From the NCBI GenBank assembly GCA_037954325.1, contig JBBMNZ010000006.1, positions 2,177,001 to 2,241,000 of the forward strand: a stretch of DNA of 64,000 bases. Direction: 5' to 3'. Source of the stretch: Fistularia commersonii. Lineage: Eukaryota; Chordata; Actinopteri; Syngnathiformes; Fistulariidae. Positions 1-11,240 of the stretch are shown here, piece after piece. Within the stretch, counting starts at the first letter, position 1. Each line of letters starts with the position of its first letter. The notes beneath the pieces were generated by a model that was not told the origin of the DNA, made no database searches, and saw only the letters and a program-made list of their open reading frames with translations. Position numbers and translations under genes: made by a program.

Positions 1-716
1 TTATGCATGGGCCAACAAGATATCATGTAAATAGAACAAATGAAAATTAAATTTAAATATTTAAATTTTGGTGGTGGGACTTTATTTCAAATTTAAAATA
101 ATTTAATTTAATCATTTTGTATGGAATCATCCATACAAAATAATGTCCGTACATTTATATGATCATTAATGATTTTAAATTTAACAAAAGGAAAAAATGA
201 AAGTTTCTAAATTCAATATTGATTGAAAATTCTCATTAAAACATTCAAAGAAAATAGTTCAGAAGCTATTTAAAATTTATTCAAGCTATTTTAACTATTT
301 ACATTTTTGGGGAGGGATTTTATTTTAACTTTAAAATCCTTAATAATTGTATAACTGTACCGATATTATTTTGTATGTCATCATCCATACAAATTAAAGA
401 AAAGGAAAAAATAAGGTGTTTCTAAAAATCGTTTTGGATTGAAAATTGTTATTAAAATATTCAAAGAAAATAGTTTGGAAGCTATTTTAAATTTATTTAA
501 GCTATTCTAAGCTATTTTAGCTATTTACATTTTGGGGGGTGGGATTTTATTTCAACTTTAAAATCATTAATGATCGTATAAATTTACAGACATTATTTTT
601 TATGTCATCATCCATACAAAATTAAACAAAAAGGAAAAAATAAGAAGTTTCTAAATTCATTATGATTGAAAATTCTTATTAAAAATATTCAAAGAAAATA
701 GTTTGGAAGCTTTAGA
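1..716. repeat. AT-rich tandem array, 3 diverged copies of ~230 bp
   Basis: Three successive units each carry a TTTTGGGG/GGTGGG block, then TTTATTTCAA, CATCCATACAAA, AAAAGGAAAAAAT and CAAAGAAAATAG. The G-rich blocks lie near 66, 304 and 531, giving periods of about 238 and 227 bp. The array runs off the left edge, so the copy number is a minimum. No coding potential is seen. Confidence 0.8.
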
Positions 717-821
717 AGGAAAATAGAAAATATTAATGTTTCCCCAAAAAAACGACCCCAAAGGTCAACCAGCCGGGGAGAAATTCCACCTTCCGTCCAC
801 AGAGCGGCAGGCTTCCACCAC

Positions 822-823
<2 letters not shown>

Positions 824-874
<51 letters not shown>
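824..874. repeat. (GT)n microsatellite, ~25 units
   Basis: Uninterrupted GT dinucleotides. It lies 160 bp upstream of an (AC)n tract, so the two are inverted complements. Confidence 0.97.
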
Positions 875-876
<2 letters not shown>

Positions 877-1034
877 GTCATCTGCTCGTACTTTCCCACT
901 CCGCTTGAAGCAGCTCAAAAGTCCCCGTTTTTAATTATTGAACGTTTCATTTTCCGCTCTCGTCGCCCCGCGAATGTTGTTTGTTCGAGACAAACCGGCC
1001 AGATAAGGTGTCGAGAGTGATGCCCCCCCGCGGT

Positions 1035-1035
<1 letters not shown>

Positions 1036-1083
<48 letters not shown>
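1036..1083. repeat. (AC)n microsatellite, ~24 units
   Basis: Uninterrupted AC dinucleotides, complementary in orientation to the GT tract at 824-874. Confidence 0.97.
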
Positions 1084-1085
<2 letters not shown>

Positions 1086-1187
1086 GTGAATTTGTGGTAA
1101 CACACCCCGCGAGTCCTGTCAAGTTGTGTTTCACACTGCCAGGGTCACCCAGGCGTCTCCCTTTGATGCATAGTCTCTTTCTTTAGT

Positions 1188-1189
<2 letters not shown>

Positions 1190-1241
<52 letters not shown>
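1190..1241. repeat. (CA)n microsatellite, ~26 units
   Basis: Uninterrupted CA dinucleotides. A short (GT)7 follows at about 1297-1310. Confidence 0.97.
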
Positions 1242-1242
<1 letters not shown>

Positions 1243-1319
1243 CTGGACACACTCTGAGGTGGAACACATGCCTTTTGCAATTCATCTGATTGCTCCGTGT
1301 GTGTGTGTGTCTCCTTTTT

Positions 1320-1954
1320 TTCTTGACAAAACTTAACCCTTTCCTTTCCCCTCCAAAAAGAAAACTTTTTATTTTATTTTAATTTAAAAAAAATAAATAA
1401 AAAGAAATATACTTTGTGATTTTCCGTCCGGAGAATTGGGAAGCGCTTTGCTTTCGCTTCCTTAATTTGTTGCAGATTTTGAGTGAATTCAGAGGAGGTT
1501 CATATATAATGAATGTATATAATTAAAAAAGAAAAATAAAAAAAAAGACATTATGGAACCGAACGCTATATTCCTCCGTTTAAATTAGAAGGTTTAAAAA
1601 ATATAAAGTTAGAATACCATATCAACTCTTTTCGCTCGACCTCTCTTGAGAGAGGCTTTAATTATTTATTGTTTTTTTTTTGGATTAATTTTGTTTTAAA
1701 ATCCCCGAACTAAAACCAAATACTGTGTTTTTTTTTTTATTTTATTTTATATTTTATACACCAAAGAGTAATTATAACGTGATAAAAGGGAGATCACGCA
1801 AGCACAGGTACGGGCAATAATGATACGATAAATAAATATAATATAAACATAAATAAATATAAAAACACTCAAAGATATACAGTTGAAAACTTTTTTTTTT
1901 AAATCTCTATTTAAAAATCTATTTTAAATAAAAATCTATTTTTATCATATTATC
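1320..1954. other. AT-rich low-complexity stretch, no gene seen
   Basis: Poly-A and poly-T runs and ATAAATA words dominate. No open frame of note and no recognisable element were found. Confidence 0.6.
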
Positions 1955-2174
1955 ATACTATTGTGCACTCTTTACCTCACTTGTTTACTAAGACACTTTA
2001 TAGTTTCACTGAGACACCTTATAGTTTATAGTTTATTTTTATTTCTAATTCTGCCTTTTTCTTTTTATTATTTATTACTGTTATATTTTCTGTAACTCTG
2101 GCACAACAATTTCATTCGAGATTCATAAAGTTGTTCTTATCTTATCTTATCTTATCTTATCTTATCTTATCTTA
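1955..2174 (+). mobile_element. LINE-type 3' tail ending in (CTTAT)n
   Basis: The sequence CTCTGGCACAACAATTTC, then an ATAAAGTTGTTCTTAT block, runs into about eight CTTAT pentamers. The same 3' module recurs at 17,088-17,213 (+) and 55,388-55,505 (-). A shared end followed by a short tandem tail is typical of fish non-LTR retrotransposons or SINEs that use their 3' machinery. The left boundary is uncertain and no ORF is present. Confidence 0.6.
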
Positions 2175-2280
2175 AATCTCTATCTAAACTATTTGCAAAA
2201 AAAAAACAAAATGTATTAATATAAGTTTATTATTATTATTATTTTTATATTATAAAAAAAATATTTTGGGAAATAAATAA

Positions 2281-2815
2281 ACCGTCTCACTGCTGTAGTT
2301 CCGTTAGCTAACATCTGCTACCGCTAATTCACAATCCGTAGGCTGCTATGTTTGTTAGCTTCCATTGTTAACTTCATCATTAGCCTCTCCATTAGCTTCT
2401 TTGTTAGCATTCTCTGATCCTGTGAATGAGCGCATGAGCGCGCTACCTGCTAGCCATCCGCTAATGCTCGCCAGAGCCCCATTTCGGCGTATTCCAAGAC
2501 GGCGCTAAGACGCCACCCCGGTATGTGCTTGTTAGCGGGACATAGCGACCGTCTAACTGCTGTAGTTCCGTTAGCTAACATCTGCTACCGCTAATTCACG
2601 ATCCGTAGGCTGCTATGTTTGTTAGCTTCCATTGTTAACTTCGTCATTAGCCTCTCCATTAGCTTCTTTGTTAGCATTCTCTGAGCCTGTGAATGAGCGC
2701 ATGAGCGCGCTACCTGCTAGCCATCCGCTAACGCTCGCCAGAGCCCCATTTCGGCGTATTCCAAGACGGCGCTAAGACGCCACCCCGGTATGTGCTTGTT
2801 AGCGGGACGTAGCGA
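2281..2815. repeat. Tandem duplication, 2 x 267 bp
   Basis: The block starting ACCGTCT at 2281 is repeated at 2548 with only a few substitutions (for example CACTG/AACTG and CATTAGC near an ATC/GTC change). It is rich in GTTAGC/GCTAAC words. High identity points to a recent duplication. Confidence 0.92.
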
Positions 2816-3210
2816 CGCCGAAATAAACAAACCCCCGCAGACGGCGACGTAGACGTGACCCTTTTTATGAATAGTGGAAGATATTGACCGACAGTTTGGT
2901 GCTCGATAGGAATCCCGGTTAGCTCCCGGTCGCGCACTCGGGTAAGCCGATACCCGCGGTATCCCCGCGCCCCCCCTCCGCGCAAACCTCCCCCGCCGCT
3001 CAAGTAAACAAAGTCGGAGTCTATCAGCCCGACTCCGAAACGGCGACCAAGAGGTCATCCTCTCTCAAAAGGCCGATCCGGCGACACCTTCCGACCCCCC
3101 GTGTTCTTCTGCGGTGTCACGAGGCCAAATCAATGCGTCTGACCCCCCCTTTTTCTACCGCCGGTGAACTTTGACCCCCCCTGCGAGCCAGAGTGGAAAA
3201 GAAACAAACT
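2816..3210. other. GC-rich single-copy stretch, no gene seen
   Basis: CpG-rich sequence with short open frames on the minus strand that show no recognisable domain and run into the adjacent duplication. I see no splice-bounded exon. Confidence 0.45.
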
Positions 3211-3211
3211 T

Positions 3212-3223
3212 CAAAAAAAAAAA

Positions 3224-3255
<32 letters not shown>

Positions 3256-3258
3256 AAA
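3212..3258. repeat. Poly-A followed by (GAAA)n
   Basis: A run of about 13 A is followed by about eight GAAA/AAAG tetramers. Confidence 0.93.
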
Positions 3259-3333
3259 GTTCCTCGGAGTTTATTCTGGTCTGAATGCCCGACAAACAAA
3301 AGCTGAGCTCGGCGGCTTCCAGCGGCAGCTCTG

Positions 3334-3334
<1 letters not shown>

Positions 3335-3368
<34 letters not shown>
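3335..3368. repeat. (GT)n microsatellite, ~17 units
   Basis: Uninterrupted GT dinucleotides. Confidence 0.96.
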
Positions 3369-3371
<3 letters not shown>

Positions 3372-4110
3372 AGTTAGTGAAACGGGTCACCCCTCGGGGT
3401 TGGACGTCCTGACATAAAAAATTCAGGGAGAAAAAGTCGATTTTAGGCCGAGGAGTGAGAACTTACAGTGGGTCGGGTTTCCCGCCGCTAACTGCCCGAC
3501 GACGGGTTGAATCCAGACTTGGATCCAAATCTCGACTTTTGGAACCGAAAAGATAATTTAAGCTCAAGTTGCGTCCGTTCCCCACTTCCCCTGGTGTTCT
3601 TTACGTCCACTAGAGGGCAGTGCAGTGGACGACAGCTGCTTTCGGTAAGAACTTTATGGCCTTACGGTTTTGTTCCAGGATGTAGCCTCATCCGGGGGAA
3701 CCTTGTAGCTCCCTGGAAGTGACCGCTAGCATCTACGAGGTGCACCTTTAGCTCGATCCTCGAAAACAAACCGCAGAAGAAGAAGAAGAGGACGACCACA
3801 TGGACAACCTGGAGGTGGAAGCTGCCACGGCCTTTTTGGAATAATAATCTCAGACCATCAGGTGCGGTTTTATCTTCTCCCTTGTTAGCCGTTAGCTAAC
3901 GCTGGACTCATAGTGGTAAAAATGTAGATGCTGGACCTCCTCGTCGCTCGAACAGCCGACCTCGATGGACACTGAGCTTTGAACACTGATGCGGCTAATT
4001 TATGGATTTTTTTTGGGGGGCTAACGAACTTCATGCCGTTAGCAAAATTAGCAGACCGGGAAAATCTGATGCCATTTAATTCCGACAAGGAAGATGATGA
4101 CTTTTAGGAC
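3369..4110. other. Single-copy stretch, no gene seen
   Basis: Mixed-composition sequence with GTTAGC/GCTAAC words. The only item noted is a CTCF-like motif near 3607, listed separately. No ORF with a recognisable domain was found. Confidence 0.45.
3607..3621 (+). promoter_or_regulatory. CTCF-like motif
   Basis: CCACTAGAGGGCAGT matches the vertebrate CTCF core CCASYAGRKGGCR at every core position on the plus strand. Matching the core is seen directly; occupancy is unknown. Confidence 0.45.
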
Positions 4111-4114
4111 AACA

Positions 4115-4252
4115 ACGTTTCTGTGTAAGTATCACATGTTACATGGACACCTGTGGCTTATAGACTATTGGACCGATATATGTAAACATATTTTTAGTTG
4201 TTTTTAGCTGGTGCGGCTTATATTCAGGTGCGCTCAATAGTCTGGAAACTAA
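4115..4252 (-). mobile_element. Fragment of the 'GCGCACCT / ATAAGCCGCACC' fish TIR element
   Basis: Read on the minus strand it begins CCAGACTATTGAGCGCACCT, passes AATATAAGCCGCACC and CTATAAGCCACAGG, and ends near CATGTAACATGTGA. This short non-autonomous family is common in fish genomes. Related pieces occur at 35.5, 36.5 and 52.9-53.6 kb. It carries no ORF. Confidence 0.6.
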
Positions 4253-4261
4253 AGGGAGTAG

Positions 4262-5112
4262 CTTACACCACGGATGCTATCGCCTGTAAAAGGAGTCTCG
4301 CTCGGGGTGGGAGCTAAGATCCACGGTTCCTGGTACCTCTGGTACCTCGGTTGCTAAGGTGCCAAAGGAGCTAGTAACGGAGGAGTTTGTGATCATGTAT
4401 GTCCTGAGAAAGGGGCGGCTCAGGAGAAGGCAGCGGTCTGAACGGCCATTCAACACATGGAGAATTCTTTCCCGTGGTGATACCAACATCATGTTGATGT
4501 CTTCTTATCTGCTCCCTTTGAGCATACCGCAAGGAACACTGCCCTTTCACACCTTCCGCTGGTACTACTCCATCTGCTGCGCTAGGCTACGCATCTATGC
4601 CGGGTGAAGGCCTGGAAAGACACCACGAGTGCAGGGTTGAGAGAACAAGAGCAGCTACACCACGGTTGCTATCGCCTGTAAAAGGAGTCTCGCTCGGGGT
4701 GGGAGCTAAGATCCACGGTTCCTGGTACCTCTGGTGTCAGGATGCACAAAGAAATGGCCTAGTTCCTGAGCAGGTTCTAGAAACTGCAAACGGTTGCTAA
4801 GGTGCCAAAGGAGCTAGTAACGGAGGAGTTTGTGATCATGTATGTCCTGAGAAAGGGGCGGCTCAGGAGAAGGCAGCGGTTTGAAGGGCCATTCAACACA
4901 TGGAGAATTCTTTCCCGTGGTGATACCAACATCATGTTGTAGTCTTCTTATCTGCTCCCTTTGCTGGTCGCATTTGAGCATACCGCAAGGGACACTGCAC
5001 CCTCACACCTTCCGCTGGTGCTACTCCATCTGCTGCGCTAGGCTACGTATCCATGTCGGGTGAAGGCCTGGAAAGACACCACGAGTGCAGGGTTGAGAGA
5101 ACAAGAACAGGG
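4262..5112. repeat. Tandem duplication of a ~392-bp unit, with insertions in copy 2
   Basis: The block starting TACACCACGG recurs about 392 bp on (4265 and 4656). Both copies share the GGAGTCTCGCTCGGGGTGGG, GAGGAGTTTGTGATCATG and TCTGCTGCGCTAGGCTACG segments. Copy 2 carries an extra ~56 bp (about 4737-4792) and ~12 bp (about 4964-4975) absent from copy 1. Short open frames across it resemble no family I know. Confidence 0.88.
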
Positions 5113-6143
5113 TTCTTTTGGGGGCCAGTCCAGTCATACTTTGCTAGAAACTAAAGTGCAGAACTTTGGGGAAGTTCCTCCAGTTGGCCTTTGCCCATTT
5201 TGCCATTCTGCGCAAGCTAACGCTTCATCTTTTTTTTCCCTGCATTAGCCACACCCACTTCACCGTTTCTGACCAATCACAGATAGGTTCTCTGAACCCT
5301 GTCCAGATGATGTGGAGGAAGAAAATGCTTGCTCCTCGTGAAGTATGTTTGAAGGTGAAGGAAGGGATACGTGCCTTTGACAAGGTATCCAAGCGAGAGG
5401 TAACCCTGACCCCCTCCACCGCAAGGTTGTCATGGCGACACATCCGGTCCTAGTCCAAGAGGACGCTTCTCTCGGGAACGAAAAAAGAATCGCAACTCAA
5501 ATTGGGCCAAAAAACGCTCGCCATAGAGAAGAATCCTGGATAAATTTGGGTCGTTTCCTGACGTGTGCACAAATACAGTATTACAACCTTACTGTATTAC
5601 CGCCTTTGCCGAAGTCCAATCAAGGAAAGGGGTTAAAAGATAAACAGCTGCTATGAGTTCTGCGCATCGGTTGCGGAATGACGTGGAACCGCGGCGTCCC
5701 GCTGGTGCGCGGCGTCCCGTAATGATGTTTGAGTTGTCGGAGTCGAGCCGTGAATTATGCATGTGTACAAGAGGCGGCGCGGCAAACCGTTTAGGACGCG
5801 CCGTGTTTGACGTTCAATGATGGTCCTCGTGATAAAAACAAATCTCCCGCAGATGCTTGTGTGCAAATTACGTTTTAAATTAAACTGTAACCCTTTCTTT
5901 TTTTTTTCTTTCTTCTTCCCTTTTCCCCTTATCTGTTCTGGCATATGCGCTCTTTAAATATACTCTGAAATATTAAAGGGGGAAAATGAGTTTCGTGTGT
6001 GTTGATTCAAAGAGCAGGACTTGTACTTCCTTTTTACCCCCTGTCGGCCCGTTTCAGCGCCAACCGGGCATTGCGTTAGCAAACAAGTGCAGCAGCGCAT
6101 CTGGCTTAGCATCTCAAGGAGGTCGCCTCATGCTAAAGATGTA
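5113..6143. other. Single-copy stretch, no gene seen
   Basis: Several short open frames of up to 97 codons on both strands show no recognisable motif. Poly-pyrimidine tracts lie near 5897-5930. No element was identified. Confidence 0.45.
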
Positions 6144-6548
6144 GCAAGTGGGGTCTGGAGTGTAGCTTAGCACGTATCCCTCACAGATGGAACATTAGAT
6201 GGGTACCATTAGCTAGTGTAGGGCAACTGAGTAAAGGCTAGCATGGTGTTGCAGTGGTTAGCTGCTTCCGCTAACACAGCAAGTGGGGTCTGGAGTGTAG
6301 CTTAGCACGTATCCCTCACAGATGGAACATCAGATGGGTACCATTAGCTAGTGTAGGGCAACTGAGTAAAGGCTAGCATGGTGTTGCAGTGGTTAGCTGC
6401 TTCCGCTAACACAGCAAGTGGGGTCTGGAGTGTAGCTTAGCACGTATCCCTCACAGATGGAACATCAGATGGGTACCATTAGCTAGTGTAGGGCAACTGA
6501 GTAAAGGGTAGCATGGTGTTGCAGTGGTTAGCTTCTTCCGCTAACGCA
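6144..6548. repeat. Tandem array, 3 x 135 bp
   Basis: The word GCAAGTGGGGTCTGGAGTG starts at 6144, 6279 and 6414, an exact 135-bp spacing. The copies are nearly identical (ATTAG/ATCAG and AAGGCT/AAGGGT differences). The last copy runs directly into the head of a SINE-like element, so the array may be an amplified SINE flank or head. Confidence 0.93.
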
Positions 6549-6831
6549 ACAAGAAGATCTCTGGTTGGATTCCTACAAGGAGGCTTTTCTTTGTGGGGTC
6601 TCCATGTTCTCCATGTGTCTGCGTGAGGTTCCACAGGGTTCTCCGGGTTCCTCCCACAGTCCAAACACATGCAGGAGGTTCAGTGGAGACACTACATAGT
6701 CCAGACGTGTGAATGAGAGGGTGTATGGTTGTGTTTCAACTGGTGATCACGACTTCTAGAGGACCAGAGGTCAGAGGTCACCAGAGGTTACCCTGAGCAC
6801 AGGATAAGAGGTTTAGATAATGAATGAATAA
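6512..6831 (+). mobile_element. SINE-like element with tRNA-like head and ATGAATGA tail
   Basis: The head CAGTGGTTAGC...CAAGAAGATC...GGTTGGATTCC resembles pol III A and B boxes (B-box consensus GGTTCGANTCC). The body contains CTCCATGTGTCTGCGTG and TCCCACAGTCCAAACACATG, then GAATGAGAGGGTGTATGGTT, CAGGATAAG and AATGAATGAAT. Complete and partial copies recur at 9.4, 17.9, 20.6, 24.7, 28.5, 38.1, 43.7, 46.1, 46.5, 46.7, 58.1 and 60.6 kb. The SINE name is not assigned. Confidence 0.65.
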
Positions 6832-6864
6832 TTATATTAACAATAACAACAATAATAAGAATAA

Positions 6865-7190
6865 AATTCACGGTCTTGTCATTGCCATTGTTAAATTAGC
6901 ATGTTAGCGGTTTAGAGAATACACTTCAAGCCTCACTAAGTTAACATACATAAAGCAAACGTGCTGTACAGAGTTAGCATAAGGCTTGTCCGGCATCTGT
7001 TAGCAATGGGCTAGCCATCTGTTCAATGCGTGTCTTTTAGCCACCAGCAGGCAATTCCTCATGTCAGCGGATTGATGGCTCTATTATTAGCATCCCCTGC
7101 CCTCTGCAAACTCCATGTGGCGGCAGTTCTGCTCTCAATTAGCAATTATCCGAAGTTTCCCCGCATTAGCATCTGATAGCCCGGTTGTGG
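6865..7190. repeat. Detached copy of the 9.4-11.2 kb repeat
   Basis: It shares GCATGTTAGCGGTTTA, AATACACTTCAAGCCTC, CATCTGTTAGCAA, TCTTTTAGCCACCAG, TATTATTAGCATC and TTTCCCCGCATTAGCATC with the array at 9,386-11,240. It is diverged, which suggests an old copy. Confidence 0.65.
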
Positions 7191-7199
7191 AACCGGCAG

Positions 7200-7980
7200 T
7201 CTTGACTGTCCTGACATCAAAAATTAGAAGATATAAAAAGTTCCCTGACTATTGTTTGCCGTGATGTCCTTTTGAAAACTCCCATTATTACACAACAGGA
7301 TTTTTTTAAATAAACATTTTACACCTTCCATGCTTATCATTCTTTGTCGGGGGCGCACGGATTGTTTGCCTTTTACGCCTTTTGTTCTTCTGGAGCGCCG
7401 CAGAAACACAAGAAGTTGATTCACGTCCTTCCTCCATTCTCTGCCTGCCCCTCGGCTCTTTTCCTTCTATCTGTGGATTATTAGCGCCGGTCCGTCGTAG
7501 CTTCCCCTTCGCGCCGCCGTACCTGAACTTGAATGCAGTGCGGCCGTGAGGGAGGAAAAAAAAAAAAAAAAGAGCCCGGTCACAGGGGAAAAGGAAAGCT
7601 GGGAGCAGAGACAGGCGTCATTCCCACCTGAACCCTTGCAGGGGGAGGAAGAGCACAATGGGAATGGTAGGAAGCCGTGGATAATGGGCAGAAAACGGAT
7701 AATAGGTGGGAAGTGAGGCCATTTGGTGGCAGTTGACATGCAGGGGAGGGAAGGGGGGGGTTCTTCTTGACTCACAGACTTACAACACAAGGCCTCCTTC
7801 TGAATGTATCTACCCCCGACCAGCTTCTGCATGTGCAGACTTTCCTGCAGGCTACTTCCTGCACACATGGAAGAGCTCGGGATCTGAAAACCACAAACGT
7901 AGTGACGAATTGAGACAAAGAACAACTCCAGACACGCCGTTGTTGTCGGAGATTACGATCATTAGCTACGTTAAGATTGC
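7200..7980. other. Single-copy stretch, no gene seen
   Basis: A 152-codon minus-strand frame (7467-7925) and a 142-codon plus-strand frame (7706-8134) overlap in opposite directions, and each is crossed by poly-A/T or poly-G runs. Neither shows a domain I recognise. Confidence 0.4.
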
Positions 7981-7982
7981 TT

Positions 7983-8695
7983 CACCTCCCAGGTGCGCAG
8001 GATCTCTTGTCAGTTGTACCCCGAGAGTACGGCTTCAGGTACAGATGGGTACAAGTACTGGGAAGCAGCAAGGTGGACACTCCAAAAAGAAGGTTGGCGG
8101 TTCAGATCCCTGTCTCCTCCTGAAGCATACTTAGGTAGCCCACCCCAAGTTGCTAACCAATGGTTGGGTTAGCGCCTTGCATGGTAGCCCTGTTGGTTAC
8201 TATCATTAGCTCCACCTCCCAGGTGTACAGGATCTCTTGTCAGTCGTACCGTAAGAGTACGGCTTCAGGTACAGATGGGTACAAGTACTGGGAAGCAGCA
8301 AGGTGGACACTCCAAAAAGAAGGTTGGCGGTTCAGATCCCTGTCTCCTCCTGAAGCATACTTAGGTAGCCCACCCCAAGTTGCTAACCAATGGTTGGGTT
8401 AGCGCCTTGCATGGTAGCCCTGTCGGTTACCATCATTAGCTCCACCTCCCAGGTGTACAGGATCTCTTGTCAGTCGTACCGTAAGAGTACGGCTTCAGGT
8501 AGAGATGGGTATAAATACCTGTAAGCAGCAGGGGGGATCACCTGCGGTGAGTTGGACCCTCCCATCGAAAGGTTGGTGGTTCAATCACCACACGGCTGGC
8601 TCCTCCTGTCTGCATTCTGAAGCATACTCGGGCAACCCACCCCAAGTTGCTAACACGACGGTAGCGTTAGCGCCTTGCACGGTAACCCTGCCGAC
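7983..8695. repeat. Tandem array, 3 x 230 bp
   Basis: CACCTCCCAGGTG recurs at 7983, 8213 and 8443. Each unit includes GGAAGCAGCAAGGTGGAC or its variant, TTGGCGGTTCAGATCCC (a B-box-like word), CCACCCCAAGTTGCTAAC and AGCGCCTTGCATGGTAGCCC. Copies 1 and 2 are close to identical in the middle and copy 3 is diverged. The GGTTCA...CACCCCAAGTTGC...TGTGTGAACGGGTGAAT order resembles a second tRNA-headed fish SINE, which is inference. Confidence 0.88.
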
Positions 8696-8814
8696 ATCGG
8701 TGTGTGAACGGGTGAATTTGTTGGCCGGTGTCTGAAAGTCTTGCTAGCACCTCGCACGGTAGCCGTGTTGCTATTGGAGTGAAACCGCAGGGTGATGAAC
8801 GGGCTCTACAAGTG

Positions 8815-8965
8815 CATCTACATGGGGGCAGAAGCCAGAGTTCTCTTGGAGCCAATCCCAATGCAGGAAGAGCATCTGACAACAAACTTGGGCCAAACTA
8901 AAGAGTAGAATCGAACCGGTGACTTCCATACCGGATTAGTCAAGACCCGGGTTAACAACAACTAC
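8815..8965 (-). repeat. Possible tRNA-like repeat relic
   Basis: The minus strand contains CACCGGTTCGATTCTACT, a good pol III B box, about 45 bp downstream of GTTAACCCGGGTC. No complete cloverleaf could be folded by eye, so this is treated as a dispersed repeat relic and not a tRNA gene. Confidence 0.3.
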
Positions 8966-8984
8966 CGGTACCTGTAGCCTAGCA

Positions 8985-9103
8985 GGGCACTGGCGCAAAC
9001 CGGGGGTCGGAGAAGGGTATGCAGACGAGTTGGTTGGATGAGGGCAGGTGACTCGCGGCGGTGACCCTTTGAAGGGAACAGCCGAAAAGCAAAGAAGAAG
9101 GAC
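8985..9103 (+). mobile_element. RTE-type LINE 3' terminus (plus strand)
   Basis: The end GGTGACCCTTTGAAGGGAA CAGCCGAAAAGCAAAGAAGAAG is the counterpart of the minus-strand RTE ends at 21.99, 44.66 and 48.08 kb (CTTCAGGGGTCA and similar, preceded by a TTC tail). Only the extreme 3' end is present, as expected of a 5'-truncated LINE insertion. Confidence 0.6.
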
Positions 9104-9385
9104 AACGTACAGGTTCAGCAGGAAGTGAAGCCCACTGGGGCAAATACAGAATTGTTATCTTTCACATAGCAGTGTTTTAGTTGTGATTATCTAGCGTGCT
9201 CATGCTAATGTGCTGGAAAAACCCTCCCCAGATTGCGACGTGGATAGAACGTGTGAAGTACAGCTGCACTCGGACTGGGCCATAAGCTTTGCCGCGCAAC
9301 AAATACGATTCCGTTTCCAAAAAGTTTCAAATTGGTGGAAGCAGGATGCTAGCGAGACAGCTAACAGCTCACCCAGTAACGCCTA

Positions 9386-11240
9386 GCGCGGGATAAGCAG
9401 TATAAGGAACAAATGAATGAGTGAATGGATGAAGAATAATAACGCATTTATTTATGCTTTTATTTATTGTCATACCACTAGCACTGATAATATTAGCGTG
9501 TTAGTAATTTTGTGAACATGGTTTTAGCCAAGTTAGCATACGCCGGCCTCTGTTCAGTGTGACTCTAGCCACCGGTGAGCAATTCCTTGTGCTAGCAACA
9601 TCTCTTTTTAGCATCTCCTGTCCTCTGCTAGAAAGGTTTCTGCCTGAAAGCTCCATATGGCAACAGTTTTGCCCTCTATTATGGAAATGTTTCCCCACAT
9701 TAGCGTCAGTTAGCCTTGCTTAAGGCACACAGAGGGGAGATTTTAAAAAAAAGAACATAACCCAGAGTGCAGGATAAGCTGTACATATATGGATGAATGA
9801 TTTGGATGTTGTCAAGTCACTATCTTTGTTATTTTCAGCATGTTAGCAGTTTATTGAATACACTTTTAGCCTCAGTAAGTTAGCTTGGGTCACTGGAGAA
9901 TGTTAGCTTAGGCGTGTCCAACATCATGCGCTAGCTTGTATTCGATGTGACTCTTTTAGCCACCACTGTTAGCAACCTCTATTATTAGCATCTCCTGTCC
10001 TCTGCTAGCCAGGTTTCTGCCTGTAAGCTCCATATGGCTACAGTTTTGCCCTCCTTTACGGATGTGTTTCCCCACATTAGCATAAGTTAGCCGAGTACAA
10101 TAGAGATTAAAAAAAGAACCGAATAGCTCTGAGTGCTGGATGAGCAATATGTATGAAGAATGAAAGAATGATTGATACTTTTATTTATGCTTGGTTTTGA
10201 CTTAAACAAACTGCAATCTACTCTGAAGGTGGACGCTATCATGTGACTCTCAGCATAATTAGCGTGCTAGCAGTCATGTAAATACACTTTCAGCCTTACT
10301 AAGTTAGCATCCATTTTTTGAGAAGGTTCGCAAATGGTTTATCCGGCATCTGTTAGCAACACGCTAGCCTCTGCTCATTGTGACTCTTTTAGCCACCAGT
10401 GCTAGCAGTCTCTATCACTAGCATCTCCTGTCCTCTGCTAGCCACGTTACTGCCTGGAAACCACGGTTTTGTCAATACACTTTCAGCCTCTCTAAGTTAG
10501 CATGCATTTCTTGAGAAGGTTCTCATATGGTTTATCCGGGCATCTGTTCGCATTGCTAGCCTCAATTATTGAAACGTTTCCCCACATTAGCATCAGCTAG
10601 CCTAGTTCAAGGCACACAGAGGGGAGATTAAAAAAAAATAACGTAACCCCGCATACAGGATAAGCTGTACATATGATGGATGAATAATTTGGATGGTGTC
10701 AAATCATTATCATTGTTATTTTTAGCATGTTAGCAGTTTATTAAATACACTTTCAGCCTCAGTCAGTTAGCTTGTGTCATTTGAGAATATTAGCTTAGGT
10801 GTGCCCGGCATCTATTAGCATTGGCTAGCCTGTGTTCAATGCGACTCTTTTAGCAATCACTGTTAGCAGCCTCTATTATTAGCATCTCCTGTCCTCTGCT
10901 AGCCATGTTACTGCTTGGAAACCGCTGTCATATCACTATCAGTATGATTAGCGTGTTAGCGGTTTTGTCAATACACTTTCAGCTTTCTACATAGTTGAGA
11001 AGATTAGCATAAGGCTCGTTTGGCATCTATTAGCAACGCGTTCGCTTGTGTTCAATGTGACTCTTTTAGCAACCACTGCTAGCAGCATCTATTATTAGCA
11101 TCTCCTGTCCTCTGCTAGCCAGGTTTTTTTCCTGGAAGCTCCATATGGCAACAGTTTTGCCCTCCATTACGGACACATTTCACATTAGCGTGGGTTTCCC
11201 CCCTTTTTAAGGCAGACACACAAGGAAAAAAAAATTTAAA
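9386..11240. repeat. Diverged array of a ~220-460-bp unit containing a SINE-like tail
   Basis: AGCATCTCCTGTCCTCTGCTAG recurs near 9610, 9987, 10420, 10881 and 11097. CCCCACATTAGC recurs near 9694, 10071 and 10581. Each full unit reads: GGATAAGC...ATGGATGAATGA, then TTAGCATGTTAGCAGTTTA, AATACACTTTCAGCCTC, ACTCTTTTAGCCACCA, CTGTCCTCTGCTAG, CATATGGCAACAGTTTTGCC, and AAGGCACACAGAGGGGAGATT. The irregular spacing shows internal deletions. Every unit is packed with GCTAGC/GTTAGC. Confidence 0.8.

Noticed and set aside
736..1134. Open frames reading VCVCVC or THTHTH around the CA/GT tracts, here and at about 20 other tracts
   Set aside because: They are translations of dinucleotide repeats present on both strands and in several frames. 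There is no start context or domain.
2717..3058. 113-codon minus-strand frame
   Set aside because: It runs from GC-rich single-copy DNA into the 267-bp duplication and has no known domain.
7467..8134. 152-codon minus and 142-codon plus frames overlapping head-on
   Set aside because: They overlap in opposite directions, cross homopolymers and enter the 230-bp array. No protein family was recognised.
8895..8960. tRNA gene on the minus strand
   Set aside because: A good B box is present, but acceptor, D and anticodon stems could not be paired. Treated as a repeat relic.
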